Part shown: piece after piece, positions 50,141 to 58,617 of the stretch | Layout: each line of letters begins with the position of its first letter | Position numbering within the stretch: position 1 is the first letter of the stretch | NCBI RefSeq assembly: GCF_014641075.1 | Contig: NZ_BMHP01000001.1 | Coordinates: 1,302,001 to 1,366,000 of the forward strand | Reading direction: 5' to 3' | DNA: 64,000 nucleotides | Source of the DNA: Paenibacillus nasutitermitis | GTDB lineage: Bacteria; Bacillota; Bacilli; Paenibacillales; Paenibacillaceae | Position numbers and translations under genes: made by a program | The notes under the pieces: model-generated | The model's database searches: none | Told to the model about the DNA's origin: nothing | Seen by the model: the letters and a program-made list of their open reading frames with translations, nothing else

Positions 50141-51007
50141 TTATAGTCCATGAATGTTGATCATTTCGACAAAGGCCTCCAGTGCCTTACTGTTAAATTT
50201 TTCCTTGCGGCGTACGAAGCTTGTAGTAGTAAATCTGTACTTCTCAGGTATCGAACGGGAACCCAGGGTATTGTATTCCCCGGTTAAAACAGAGGACGGC
50301 AGCAAAGTGGAGGCAAGCCCTGCCCGGACAGAGCTGAGAAGCGTGTCCAATGAACTGATTTCGATAAAATTTGTTAGTGGTATCCCTTCACTGCGCAGCC
50401 ACTGCTCCAGTATAGAACGAAAATGGCTACCTCTTGGGGAGACGGCCCATTTCATATTGGGGAGATCGGCAAGCGGACCCGCATTATTTTTTGATAATAG
50501 TACAATCTCTTCCTGAATGGAATAATCGACATTTAATCTTGCCTTTTCATCCAGTATTTCTAAATTCCCTGTCAGAAAAGCTCCATCTACTTGATGGTTC
50601 ATTAAATGGTTCAGTAGCTCAGATGTGTTTCCGGTAATTAGAGTGAGCATCACGTCGGGGTATTTGCTTTGAAAAGTAGTGAGGGTGTTCATAAAATTAC
50701 CGCATGTCGCTGTCTCGGCCACTCCTATAGTCAGCATGCCGCTGGGGTAAGATTTTTCCCGTACGTTTTTGATCGCTTCATCAGCCAAGTTCAAGATTGT
50801 CAATGCATAATCGAGGAAAGCCGTTCCCCGATCTGTTAACGAAACGCCTTTGGGATGTCTATGAAATAGAGAAACCCCCAGCTCTGCCTCAAGCTTGCGA
50901 ATCCGGGCGGTCACGTTTGACTGCACGTATTCCAGACGCTTGGCCGCGCGAGAGATGGAGTGTTCCTCGGCTACGCTCACAAAAACTTTGAGATCCGTCA
51001 ATTCCAT
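50141..51007 (-). CDS. LysR family transcriptional regulator
   Basis: A 288-residue LysR protein. The N-terminal winged helix is LTDLKVFVSVAEEHSISRAA followed by LEYVQSNVTARIRKLEAELG, and the C-terminal effector domain covers residues about 90-288 (LTIGVAETATCGNF and ISSLDTLLSSVRAGL). The stop is near 50141 and the gene is convergent with the FhuF-like gene. It reads leftward and is divergent from a flavoprotein gene at 51158; the interval contains inverted repeats that fit a LysR site, so it probably controls that gene and itself. Confidence 0.88.
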   Translation of the reverse strand: MELTDLKVFVSVAEEHSISRAAKRLEYVQSNVTARIRKLEAELGVSLFHRHPKGVSLTDRGTAFLDYALTILNLADEAIKNVREKSYPSGMLTIGVAETATCGNFMNTLTTFQSKYPDVMLTLITGNTSELLNHLMNHQVDGAFLTGNLEILDEKARLNVDYSIQEEIVLLSKNNAGPLADLPNMKWAVSPRGSHFRSILEQWLRSEGIPLTNFIEISSLDTLLSSVRAGLASTLLPSSVLTGEYNTLGSRSIPEKYRFTTTSFVRRKEKFNSKALEAFVEMINIHGL

Positions 51008-51029
51008 CGCATATCACTCTCCGTAACTG

Positions 51030-51067
51030 GTATCAAAAAAAATGATACATACATGAATAACTATCAT
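51030..51067. promoter_or_regulatory. Putative LysR operator in the divergent interval
   Basis: GTATCA (51030) and TGATAC (51043) form an inverted repeat with seven A residues between, and a second pair, ATGATA (51042) with TATCAT (51062), extends it downstream. Two overlapping dyads of this kind are usual for LysR recognition and activation sites. Confidence 0.55.
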
Positions 51068-51157
51068 TATACGTTATTTATTTGTTGCGTTACAATCATA
51101 GTGAAAAACCTGCTGCGTCCGTCAGTGGTTACTATGAAAATTGGGGAGATGAAGAAA

Positions 51158-51817
51158 ATGGATAGGATGACAAAAGCGAAAAAACTTTTAATACTAATTG
51201 GAAGCCCCCGCCGAGCAGGTAATTCCGCCACACTTGCGGAAGCTGTGAGGCGCGGTGCGGAGGAGGCTGGCATACAGGCGAATGTGCGTTTTATAGACGA
51301 TTTCATATCTAGTTTTCTTCGTGATTGCCGGGAATGCCGGCTTGATAATGGAGAATGTGGCATAACGGATCAATTCCGGAAGTTATTTTTCGATGATTTT
51401 CTCCCTTCAGATGGATTTGTGCTATGTTCCCCCATATATTGGTATGGCTTGTCTGCCCAGGCAAAGGCGTTTTTTGACCGCACCTTCTGCTATTACGCTG
51501 CTTCTTATCCGGACTCCGAACGGATTATGGAAGAAATGTCCGCCAAACGAATCGGGTTAGTGCTGTCATCCGAAGAGACATATCCCGGCGCAGCGCTTGG
51601 CATCACTCATCAGATACAGGAATTCTCCCGCTATACCCGTTCCGAATTTATAGGCGTTGTTCGGGGAGTGGGGAACAGCCGAGGGGAAGTGGAGTCGGAT
51701 CCAAGCTTGCCAGTCGCGGCAGCAGTACGACTCGGGCAGCAATTCTTTGAGCTCAACTATACGGACTATAATATGAATACGGTGCGAAGCAGTCGCGTAT
51801 GGCCGAAGAACGAATGA
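51158..51817 (+). CDS. Flavodoxin-family NAD(P)H-dependent oxidoreductase with cysteine motif
   Basis: A 219-residue flavoprotein. ILIGSPRRAGNSATLAEAVR is the FMN phosphate loop and VLCSPIYWYGLSAQAKAFFD the isoalloxazine segment. Between them DCRECRLDNGECGITD places three cysteines (C-x2-C-x5-C), reminiscent of iron-sulfur flavoproteins but one ligand short of their usual four. It is the likely target of the divergent LysR regulator. GGGGAG lies nine bases before the ATG at 51158; the upstream open frame to 50960 overlaps the operator and lysR and is not used. Confidence 0.82.
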   Translation: MDRMTKAKKLLILIGSPRRAGNSATLAEAVRRGAEEAGIQANVRFIDDFISSFLRDCRECRLDNGECGITDQFRKLFFDDFLPSDGFVLCSPIYWYGLSAQAKAFFDRTFCYYAASYPDSERIMEEMSAKRIGLVLSSEETYPGAALGITHQIQEFSRYTRSEFIGVVRGVGNSRGEVESDPSLPVAAAVRLGQQFFELNYTDYNMNTVRSSRVWPKNE

Positions 51818-51900
51818 TGGAGGAGGAATGACTATTGGTTGAATATACTTGTCAATAGTTATCCCTATGCAGTTGTGGAAGAGTAATCTGTGAAAGGAGG

Positions 51901-51940
51901 AAAAGGGGCTGGCCCATAATCAAAAGCCAGCCCTTTTATA
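51901..51940. terminator. Bidirectional terminator between flavoprotein and MFS genes
   Basis: AAAAGGGGCTGGC (51901-51913) pairs with GCCAGCCCTTTT (51926-51937), apart from one bulged G. The right arm overlaps the last codons of the leftward MFS gene, so the stop codon sits inside it. Confidence 0.75.
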
Positions 51941-53126
51941 TATGCGTTTGAACCAGATTTGAGCTGTTCCTTTCCCGAATCAGCACAGTCGAAATAATCA
52001 CAATAGAGACAAACACCAGAACCAGCGGGATAATAAAGATGGATGAATCATAGCCTTCAATGAACAGCGGGAGCAAATATCCGATCAAGGATGCCGTAAG
52101 CGAGATAAAGACGTACAAGCTTGCGCCGAATCCGGTACGGCCTGCGAACATGCGCTGCACATATCCCATCGCCACCCCGTACAGGATGGACACGAAGAAC
52201 GAATAGATCGGCTGAATGAGGAAAAACACGATCAGCGGTGAGTGCAGCACATAGACCGAATACGTAAGCAGCGCCCCAAGCCCGCCGAGCAGGATAATTT
52301 TTCGGCTGCCGTATTTAGCCGCCCAGTATCCAGCAATGGTCATAAACAGCAGCTCGAATACGGCTTGCGTACTCCAAATATACGACATATACTCCGGTTT
52401 GCCGAATAACGATTTGACAACAAGCGGCAGATACAATCCGCGAATGGCATCGGCGCATGCCAGAAGCAGCAGCGCGATTAGCATGATGAAGGAAAACGGC
52501 TCACTTGCCCCTGAACTTGCCTGCTTCTTGTCTTCCACGCGCTCCCGATAGAACAACAACAGGAGAACAAGCATGGCATAACCCGTAAAATTCCCCCACA
52601 GAACCCCCTGGAACGTAGCGATCAAATACAGATTAGCACCAACGAGCAGCCCGCAAAAAAATCCCACGCTGTATGCGGCGCGCAACCAGATTTGCGCCAT
52701 TTCCAAAATATCCCCGGCCAGCCTGGCAAAATGATTCCGCGATATAGCGAACAATTGGCCCATAATGAGTCCTGATGGCGCGCTCACCACACACATTCCG
52801 ATAAGGGCCTGGGTATAACCTTCGGCGCGCATGTAGATCAACAAGCCGACAAGACACAACGAAGCCGCGGCAATCACCAGTTTTTTTCGGCTGCGCAGCT
52901 TATCGCTAAATAGTCCGACGGTAATCGTCGTTCCCATGTTGAGCAGCAGCGACACCACGAAGATGGACACCACTTCGCCCTTCGACAGACCGATGCTGTC
53001 ACTCATATAGATGGCATTCATCGGGGCTAACGTTCCCATACCGATTCCATAGCAAAATAACGTAAGCAGCATCCTGCCGGATTCTGCGACCTGAAAGAAA
53101 CGTTTTAAATCCTCGGCAATCCGCAT
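51936..53126 (-). CDS. MFS transporter, sugar-efflux (SetA)-like
   Basis: A 396-residue transporter with about twelve hydrophobic segments. FCYGIGMGTLAPMNAIYMSD is the first helix, GLFSDKLRSRKKLV the loop A motif, and AGYWAAKYGSRKIILLGGLG the repeat of that motif in the second half, a plan like the sugar efflux transporters SetA/SetB. The ATG at 53126 has GGAG nine bases upstream. Two earlier in-frame ATGs (53150 and 53192) add a charged extension but lack a site. It is a single-gene unit that shares a terminator with the convergent flavoprotein gene. Substrate unknown. Confidence 0.82.
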   Translation of the reverse strand: MRIAEDLKRFFQVAESGRMLLTLFCYGIGMGTLAPMNAIYMSDSIGLSKGEVVSIFVVSLLLNMGTTITVGLFSDKLRSRKKLVIAAASLCLVGLLIYMRAEGYTQALIGMCVVSAPSGLIMGQLFAISRNHFARLAGDILEMAQIWLRAAYSVGFFCGLLVGANLYLIATFQGVLWGNFTGYAMLVLLLLFYRERVEDKKQASSGASEPFSFIMLIALLLLACADAIRGLYLPLVVKSLFGKPEYMSYIWSTQAVFELLFMTIAGYWAAKYGSRKIILLGGLGALLTYSVYVLHSPLIVFFLIQPIYSFFVSILYGVAMGYVQRMFAGRTGFGASLYVFISLTASLIGYLLPLFIEGYDSSIFIIPLVLVFVSIVIISTVLIRERNSSNLVQTHI

Positions 53127-53303
53127 TTCATCCTGCTCCAATCTCCTCATGTTTTTTGCAAATTCGAACAAAGCGTATCTCACTTTCCTCATAATGTCCA
53201 GAATAAAACCTTATTTTTTTCGGCCTCATCCAATGGGGAAAGTCTGATTAGGCTTAGGGATCCCTCCGCCCAAAGGCTGAAAAGTTTTCATTCTGCAGAC
53301 AGT

Positions 53304-53331
53304 TTGGCGCGATTGGACATTCCGATATAGT
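53304..53331 (+). promoter_or_regulatory. Promoter of the desaturase gene
   Basis: TTGGCG (53304) and TATAGT (53326) are 16 bases apart and 32 bases before the ATG, with AGGAGG between. Confidence 0.55.
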
Positions 53332-53362
53332 AAAGCTATCCAATTCCATTAGGAGGCTTAAC

Positions 53363-54376
53363 ATGAGCGCGCAAGCCAAACTTAAATTGAAAAAGGACGT
53401 CGCTCCTTATGAAAAATCCAACCTGAAATCCAGCTTATGGCAAGTAGGCAACACGGTCGTTCCTTTTTTTCTGCTCTGGTATCTGGCTTACGTGAGTATA
53501 TCGCTCTCTTACTGGCTGACGATAGGCTTGAGTATCGCAGCCGCAGGCTTCCTGATCCGGACCTTTATTCTCTTTCACGACTGCTGCCATCATTCGTTCT
53601 TCAAGAGCCGGCTGGCCAATGAAATTCTGGGTACGCTGACAGGAATTCTGACGATGTTTCCGTATCACAAATGGAAGAACGAGCATGCCATCCATCATGC
53701 AACCAGCGGCAACCTCGACAAACGGGGAACAGGCGATCTATGGATTCTGACCGTGGACGAATATGCGGCAAGTCCGTTCCATAAACGTCTGGCTTATCGT
53801 CTATATCGCAATCCGCTTGTTATGTTCGGCCTCGGTCCGCTCTACATCTTCGTCATCGCCAATCGTTTTAATGCCAAAAAAGCGAAATTAAAGGTCCGTC
53901 TCAACACATACCTGACCAATGCGGCGGTCATTGGTATTCCGCTGCTCATTTGCTCGCAGATTGGGTGGCAGTCATTTCTGCTCATTCAAGGACCGATATT
54001 TTTGTTGTCAGGTGCTGCGGGAGTATGGTTGTTTTATGTGCAGCATCAGTTTGAGGACACCTACTTCGCTCAAGAACCGGAATGGAATTTTGTCAGCGCA
54101 GCAGTGGAAGGAAGCTCGTATTACAAGCTGCCCGGATGGCTGCAATGGCTGACAGGGAATATCGGCTTTCATCATGTCCATCATCTGAGCCCAAAGGTTC
54201 CGAATTATAATTTGGAAGCAGCACATAACCATACACCAGCTCTCCAAGCCGCCCCTACCATTGATATTCCCGCTAGTCTGAAAGCGATCCGTTATCGGCT
54301 GTGGGACGAGAAGAACACCCGATTTGTCGGCTTTAAAGAGGCCCGGTCGATGTCCGGCGAGAGCAGGCAGCAGTAG
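53363..54376 (+). CDS. Acyl-lipid fatty acid desaturase
   Basis: A 337-residue integral membrane di-iron desaturase. The three histidine boxes are present: HDCCHHS (residue about 73), HAIHHATSGN (about 109) and HHVHHLSP (about 271), separated by pairs of hydrophobic helices as in B. subtilis Des, the delta-5 acyl-lipid desaturase that keeps membranes fluid in the cold. The N-terminal residues (KLKLKKDVAPYEKSNLKSS) match Des-type proteins. AGGAGG lies before the ATG. No DesK/DesR pair is next to it. An ABC exporter follows 38 bases later and may be co-transcribed. Confidence 0.9.
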   Translation: MSAQAKLKLKKDVAPYEKSNLKSSLWQVGNTVVPFFLLWYLAYVSISLSYWLTIGLSIAAAGFLIRTFILFHDCCHHSFFKSRLANEILGTLTGILTMFPYHKWKNEHAIHHATSGNLDKRGTGDLWILTVDEYAASPFHKRLAYRLYRNPLVMFGLGPLYIFVIANRFNAKKAKLKVRLNTYLTNAAVIGIPLLICSQIGWQSFLLIQGPIFLLSGAAGVWLFYVQHQFEDTYFAQEPEWNFVSAAVEGSSYYKLPGWLQWLTGNIGFHHVHHLSPKVPNYNLEAAHNHTPALQAAPTIDIPASLKAIRYRLWDEKNTRFVGFKEARSMSGESRQQ

Positions 54377-54414
54377 CCTGTAAATATAACCATGAAGCAA
54401 AGGAGCAGACGCAA

Positions 54415-55308
54415 ATGAATAGGGAAACGGAAACGATCTTGACCGGTACTCATCTCAACAAAAGCTTTGGAAAACACGATGCGGTTTGCAATCTGGATCT
54501 GGTCTTGGAACCCGACACCATCTATGGCTTGTTTGGCCGTAATGGAGCGGGTAAAACAACACTGCTCGATATGTTAACAGGCTCGTCGTTTCCAGGCAGC
54601 GGAGAAATCACAGTCTCAGGAAAACGTCTGCACATGGGGGATACTCCCCGGGACATCTGTTATGTGAGGGAACGGAACCTGTTTATCCGAAACGCCAAAA
54701 TAATGGAGATTCTTGAGGTCGCCTCTGCCTACCACAAATACTGGGACTGGGCTTTCGCCCATGAGCTGGTTAAAATCTTCAAGCTAAATCCGAATAAGAA
54801 AATCAGTCAGCTTTCCAGAGGAATGGAATCGATGGTCGGAAATCTGATCGGGCTCGCGAGCCGGGCGCCTATTACCCTCTTTGACGAGCCGGTTCTCGGT
54901 CTGGATGTGCTGATGCGCGAGAAATTTTACCGGCTGCTGGCTGACGACTGCGCCAAATATCCGCGTACGGTTCTCCTGTCCACGCATCTGATCGATGAAA
55001 TAGCTGAAGTCGTCGAGAAGGTCTATGTCATGGAGGCAGGGAGTATTCTGCTTCATGACGAGGCGGATAACATCCGGAATCAATCGCATGTCATTAGAGG
55101 CGACAGGGAAGCTGTTTTGGCTTTTAAGGAGGGAAAACGTGTTATCCATCAGGAGTCTGACGGCAACAACGACCTGCTGGCTGCCATATATGACAAGATT
55201 GGAGATGCGGATCGTGCGAAGGCGGCTGAACAAGGCATATCCATTACGGGTTTGCCGCTGCAGAAATTTTTTGCTTATTTAATTGAGGAGGGCGATCGCG
55301 TTGGCTAA
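54415..55308 (+). CDS. ABC transporter ATP-binding protein (ABC-2 exporter)
   Basis: A 297-residue ATPase. Walker A is GRNGAGKTTLL, the signature reads LSRGM (usually LSGGQ), Walker B is ITLFDEPVLGLD and the switch His is in LLSTHLIDE. The rather short Q-loop region and C-terminal extension (about residues 215-297) resemble the YtrB/BcrA-type subunits of small exporters. The partner permease starts eight bases before its stop. Neither gene hints at the substrate; antimicrobial peptides or lipids are typical. AAAGGAG lies before the ATG. Confidence 0.88.
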   Translation: MNRETETILTGTHLNKSFGKHDAVCNLDLVLEPDTIYGLFGRNGAGKTTLLDMLTGSSFPGSGEITVSGKRLHMGDTPRDICYVRERNLFIRNAKIMEILEVASAYHKYWDWAFAHELVKIFKLNPNKKISQLSRGMESMVGNLIGLASRAPITLFDEPVLGLDVLMREKFYRLLADDCAKYPRTVLLSTHLIDEIAEVVEKVYVMEAGSILLHDEADNIRNQSHVIRGDREAVLAFKEGKRVIHQESDGNNDLLAAIYDKIGDADRAKAAEQGISITGLPLQKFFAYLIEEGDRVG

Positions 55309-55987
55309 ATCGTTTATGTTCGTCAAAGCATCCTATCTGCAGCTGCGCCTGTATTTGTTCATTATGTTGGGTCTTATTGCGTCGAGCATCGTCGCAAATG
55401 TCGTGATATACCTGTCCATGGGGGACGATAGCAACAACACATCCGTATCTATAGCAAATATGTTTACGATTTTCCTGCTGTTAGCCCCCAGCATCCTTTC
55501 CTCCATCTTTTTCAAAAAAATGATGAATCTGGGCGCATCGCGCAGACAATATTATTCAGGTCTGATCCGTGTCTATGTTCTGCTGGCTGCCGGATTTGCC
55601 GGACTTAATCTGGTTTGGCTGAAGCTTGAAACGGACTATCTTCGCGAGTATGGGGAAAATTTCAATATTCTGGAGATTTTCCACTGGAATCAATTTGGCA
55701 GTTGGGGAATGTTCCTATATCAGTTCGGGGCCTATATGATGCTGATGTCGTTGTTGACTTTGCTGTTCTCCGGACTCCGGCACCCAGCAGGCTGGGCTAT
55801 CTGGATTGCATTGATCGCTGCGATTCCTATAGGCACATCGGTGCCTTCGCTTCGGCCGGGTGTGGCGGATGGATTTCGGGCGCTGCTCTTCAACAATTCT
55901 CTGCAGGAGGGATTCTCTCTCACAATGAGTTTCAGTCTCTTGTTCCTGATTGGCGGATGGCTGTTTACAAGAAGACGGACAGTCTGA
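55301..55987 (+). CDS. ABC transporter permease
   Basis: A 228-residue membrane protein with about six hydrophobic segments (LRLYLFIMLGLIASSIVANV, IFLLLAPSILSSIFF, VYVLLAAGFAGLNLV and others), the partner of the preceding ATPase. The TTG at 55301 lies eight bases from GAGGAGGG; an upstream in-frame TTG at 55283 would place that site inside the gene. It overlaps the ATPase gene by eight bases. The family is not conserved enough to name a substrate. Confidence 0.8.
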   Translation: MAKSFMFVKASYLQLRLYLFIMLGLIASSIVANVVIYLSMGDDSNNTSVSIANMFTIFLLLAPSILSSIFFKKMMNLGASRRQYYSGLIRVYVLLAAGFAGLNLVWLKLETDYLREYGENFNILEIFHWNQFGSWGMFLYQFGAYMMLMSLLTLLFSGLRHPAGWAIWIALIAAIPIGTSVPSLRPGVADGFRALLFNNSLQEGFSLTMSFSLLFLIGGWLFTRRRTV

Positions 55988-56199
55988 ATGTGGAGAAGGA
56001 TTTCTTGCTTGCTAAAGAGAATGGGTAAGCCAGGGGATGTATCCCTATGAATCAGCACCTTCTTATTGGAGGAACGGCCACATGACGGAGGTGCTGGCGC
56101 ATGTCCAAAATTTTTTTGGGCGCACTTCTACCCGGGCGTAAACATACCATATCCCACAGGGCTAACGCCTAGATTCTTTCAAGAGGGGAATGGCTGCAA

Positions 56200-56913
56200 T
56201 TGGCAATTTCGTATATGGATTATACTTCGCCTTCAACACAATTTACGTATGATTTGAGCAAAAATAATTTTTTCACAAAAGATGACCGGAATTTGATTAA
56301 TGTTTTATCCATCAACCAGCTGAGCACACTCGGTAATACTTCCTTGCTGGATATTTATCTGAGCAAAGGAAATGTGATTGAGCCTCATACCCACCAGAAC
56401 GCCACTGAATTGGTGTACTGCATATCGGGTGCGGCAACTGTGTCGATTGTCAATCCATTTACTCAAGAGCTGCTAAATTTTCCGATTCAACCGGGTCAAG
56501 TGGCGAATGTGCCTCAGGGCTGGTGGCATTATGAAGTCGCGACAGAGGACAACACGCATTTGCTGGCTATATTCGATGCGCCTATTCCTGAATTTATCCC
56601 GGGCTCTGATTTACTGCGGTTAACGCCGGCAAATGTGCTGGCACATACCTATTGTCTGGATGAAGCGAAAGTAAAGGAAGCGCTGGCCCCTATTGCCAAA
56701 ACGGTTGTTATCGGACCGCCAGCCGATTGCAAGAAGCCATCAACCAGACCCTACAACGAACCTGCCTACGCCCGGCAGCCCCAGCCCGAGTATGCTCAGC
56801 AAAGGGGACTAAATCAGAACCCGTATGCTCAGGAATACGGATATCAGCATAGGGTGCCTAGTTATTATCCGCAGGCTCAGCCTGTAAGCGGAAACGGGTA
56901 TACTCCTTATTAA
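56200..56913 (+). CDS. Cupin-domain protein with Tyr/Gln/Pro-rich tail
   Basis: A 237-residue protein. Residues about 45-140 are a cupin: VIEPHTHQNATELVYCISGA provides the first motif with its two metal His and Glu, and GQVANVPQGWWHYEV the second. No signal peptide. After about residue 170 the tail is unstructured and rich in Tyr, Gln, Pro and Ala with repeated PEYAQQ and PYAQE-like units, similar to spore-coat or exosporium tails. The TTG at 56200 follows an AGAGGGG; an ATG at 56215 is an alternative. Upstream, 55988-56199 holds no gene I can support. A spore role is inference. Confidence 0.75.
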   Translation: MAISYMDYTSPSTQFTYDLSKNNFFTKDDRNLINVLSINQLSTLGNTSLLDIYLSKGNVIEPHTHQNATELVYCISGAATVSIVNPFTQELLNFPIQPGQVANVPQGWWHYEVATEDNTHLLAIFDAPIPEFIPGSDLLRLTPANVLAHTYCLDEAKVKEALAPIAKTVVIGPPADCKKPSTRPYNEPAYARQPQPEYAQQRGLNQNPYAQEYGYQHRVPSYYPQAQPVSGNGYTPY

Positions 56914-57049
56914 TTCAAATATTTACCTGAAATAGTAATTCGTGATATAGTTAACCGTAATGGGGCTCGGGAGCGATTTGATCCTGGTGCTCTTTTTTTT
57001 ATAGAGGTTTGGCAGCCATATATCATATCGGCGGGAGAGTGTTTTATAC

Positions 57050-57556
57050 TTGCAAACAGAATTCAGGAATAAGCCTAATGATTTGAAACTGTCCGGACCC
57101 GAGGGACTTGGGGGATGGCTGGTGCTTGTGCAGATCGGACTGTATTTTACCGTTCTCAACCTGATTAATCAATTGTTCCGATATACCATCCCGGCATTTG
57201 CTCCTGATACCTGGGAGTTATTAACGGACAAGGATTCTTCGGTCTATCATTGGCTGTGGGCACCTTCTCTTATCTTCGAGGCCCTTTATAATATCTTGCT
57301 TCTGCTATTCAGTATCTTTATCCTTGTCTGCTTTTACCGGAAAAAAACTATACTACCTGTCCTGATGATCTGTTTCTACAGTACGGGACTGATTGTGGTC
57401 ATCCTGGATTATATACTGCTTAACCAGATCCCTGCGCTAAAGGAAGTGCAGGATACAGGCTCAACTAAAGTGATCATCCGCTCCGTTATCAGCTGCGCGA
57501 TTTGGATTCCGTATTTCCTTAAATCAAATCGTGTGTCCCGTACATTCGTAAGGTGA
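57050..57556 (+). CDS. DUF2569 family membrane protein
   Basis: A 168-residue membrane protein with four hydrophobic segments. GLGGWLVLVQIGLYFTVLNL near the start and ILLLLFSIFILVCFYRKK, LPVLMICFYSTGLIVVILDY and CAIWIPYFLKSNRVSRTF are as expected for DUF2569. The terminal SNRVSRTF motif (xSxRVkxTF) is characteristic. The start is TTG at 57050, with GGGAGAG 12 bases upstream. No functional role is known for the family. Single gene, followed by a hairpin. Confidence 0.82.
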   Translation: MQTEFRNKPNDLKLSGPEGLGGWLVLVQIGLYFTVLNLINQLFRYTIPAFAPDTWELLTDKDSSVYHWLWAPSLIFEALYNILLLLFSIFILVCFYRKKTILPVLMICFYSTGLIVVILDYILLNQIPALKEVQDTGSTKVIIRSVISCAIWIPYFLKSNRVSRTFVR

Positions 57557-57573
57557 CATGACATTGTTCACAA

Positions 57574-57612
57574 TGGCAGTGCTCAACCGCACTGCCAGGT
57601 TGTGTTTTTTTG
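57574..57612 (+). terminator. Probable terminator after the DUF2569 gene
   Basis: TGGCAGTGC (57574-57582) pairs with GCACTGCCA (57589-57597) around six bases. The T-run begins seven bases later, so it is less than ideal. Confidence 0.65.
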
Positions 57613-57678
57613 CGTTCTTGACTTAGGGTATGCTACACTTTTCGTAGATAGCTGTGTTATGGAGAGGAGCATCTGCAC

Positions 57679-58443
57679 ATGCTTGTCCATGAAAGGCATA
57701 ATACCATTTTGCAAAAGCTTCATGAGCAGCAGTCGGTGAAGGCAGCTGAATTGATTACCTTGTTCAACGTTTCATTCGAAACGATACGGCGGGATTTGGA
57801 ATATTTGGAGAAAGAGGGATTCCTGAAGCGGGTACATGGCGGAGCAACTCTTCCGGCTGCGGATTACCGCAAGGAGCTTCCATTTACGGTACGGGAGCTC
57901 AAGCATATCCAGGAGAAAAGAGAGCTTGCGCAGACGGCTGCAGGTTTTGTGACAGAAAGCCAATCGCTTTTTCTGGATGTCAGCACGACCAACACCGAGC
58001 TTGCCCGCGTCCTGATGAAGCAATTCGAGAAGCTCACCATATTGACTAATTCCTTTCAGATTGCCTCTATGCTTATGGTCAAGCCAAGCTTCACGATCAT
58101 CTTTGTCGGGGGAGTAGTGCGTAATTCGGAGCAATGCGTAGTAGGTGATATGGCTGAAATGTTTATTTCCCAGTTCCATGCCGATCTGTTCTTTATGAGC
58201 ATCAGCGGGATATCGCTTACGGAGGGAATGACAGACTACGGAATAGCCGAAATTCAGCTCAAGAAAAAGATGCTGACACGTTCCAAAAAAATTATTGTAC
58301 TTGCGGACAGCAGTAAGTTCGACGCAGTTTCACTGTCGCCTGTGTGCAGTTTTCAGGAAATCGACAGGATCGTCACGGATTCCAAAATCAGCGACGACAT
58401 AGTGCACAGATACAAGGAAAATGGTATCGAAGTGGTCCGCTAA
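57679..58443 (+). CDS. DeoR/GlpR family transcriptional regulator
   Basis: A 254-residue repressor. The N-terminal winged helix is HERHNTILQKLHEQQSVKAA with ELITLFNVSFETIRRDLEYL and the turn GFLKRVHGGATLP. The rest is the DeoR sensor domain, which shares a fold with sugar-phosphate isomerases (SQSLFLDVSTTNTELARVL, NSFQIASMLM, FVGGVVRNSEQCVVG). Such proteins respond to sugar phosphates. It lies upstream of an EamA transporter on the same strand, with a terminator between them; the TTGTG repeats before that gene could be its site. Confidence 0.88.
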   Translation: MLVHERHNTILQKLHEQQSVKAAELITLFNVSFETIRRDLEYLEKEGFLKRVHGGATLPAADYRKELPFTVRELKHIQEKRELAQTAAGFVTESQSLFLDVSTTNTELARVLMKQFEKLTILTNSFQIASMLMVKPSFTIIFVGGVVRNSEQCVVGDMAEMFISQFHADLFFMSISGISLTEGMTDYGIAEIQLKKKMLTRSKKIIVLADSSKFDAVSLSPVCSFQEIDRIVTDSKISDDIVHRYKENGIEVVR

Positions 58444-58471
58444 GCACCACTCGATCCTGATAACGATTTGT

Positions 58472-58502
58472 AAGCTTCCCGTATAGGGAAGCTTTTTTTG
58501 TT
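58472..58502 (+). terminator. Rho-independent terminator after the DeoR-type gene
   Basis: AAGCTTCCC (58472-58480) and GGGAAGCTT (58486-58494) form a perfect nine-pair stem with a five-base loop and a long T-run. Confidence 0.92.
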
Positions 58503-58514
58503 TTTTTTCCAGGA

Positions 58515-58590
58515 TTGACAGCGGATAATCGGGATGATACGATTTGGGTTGTGTGTTGTGATAAATTGTGTTTGTGTGTGTTAATGTGTA
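58515..58590 (+). promoter_or_regulatory. Promoter and TTGTG repeats before the EamA gene
   Basis: TTGACA (58515) and TACGAT (58538) are 17 bases apart. Just downstream, TTGTG occurs at 58549, 58556, 58566 and 58572 in a GT-rich strip that may be an operator. Confidence 0.5.
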
Positions 58591-58617
58591 TTTTATAGAG
58601 AGGGGTTTTGATGGGAA

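Noticed and set aside
56066..56257. 63-codon frame before the cupin gene
   Set aside because: Overlaps the cupin start, no ribosome site, unprotein-like sequence.
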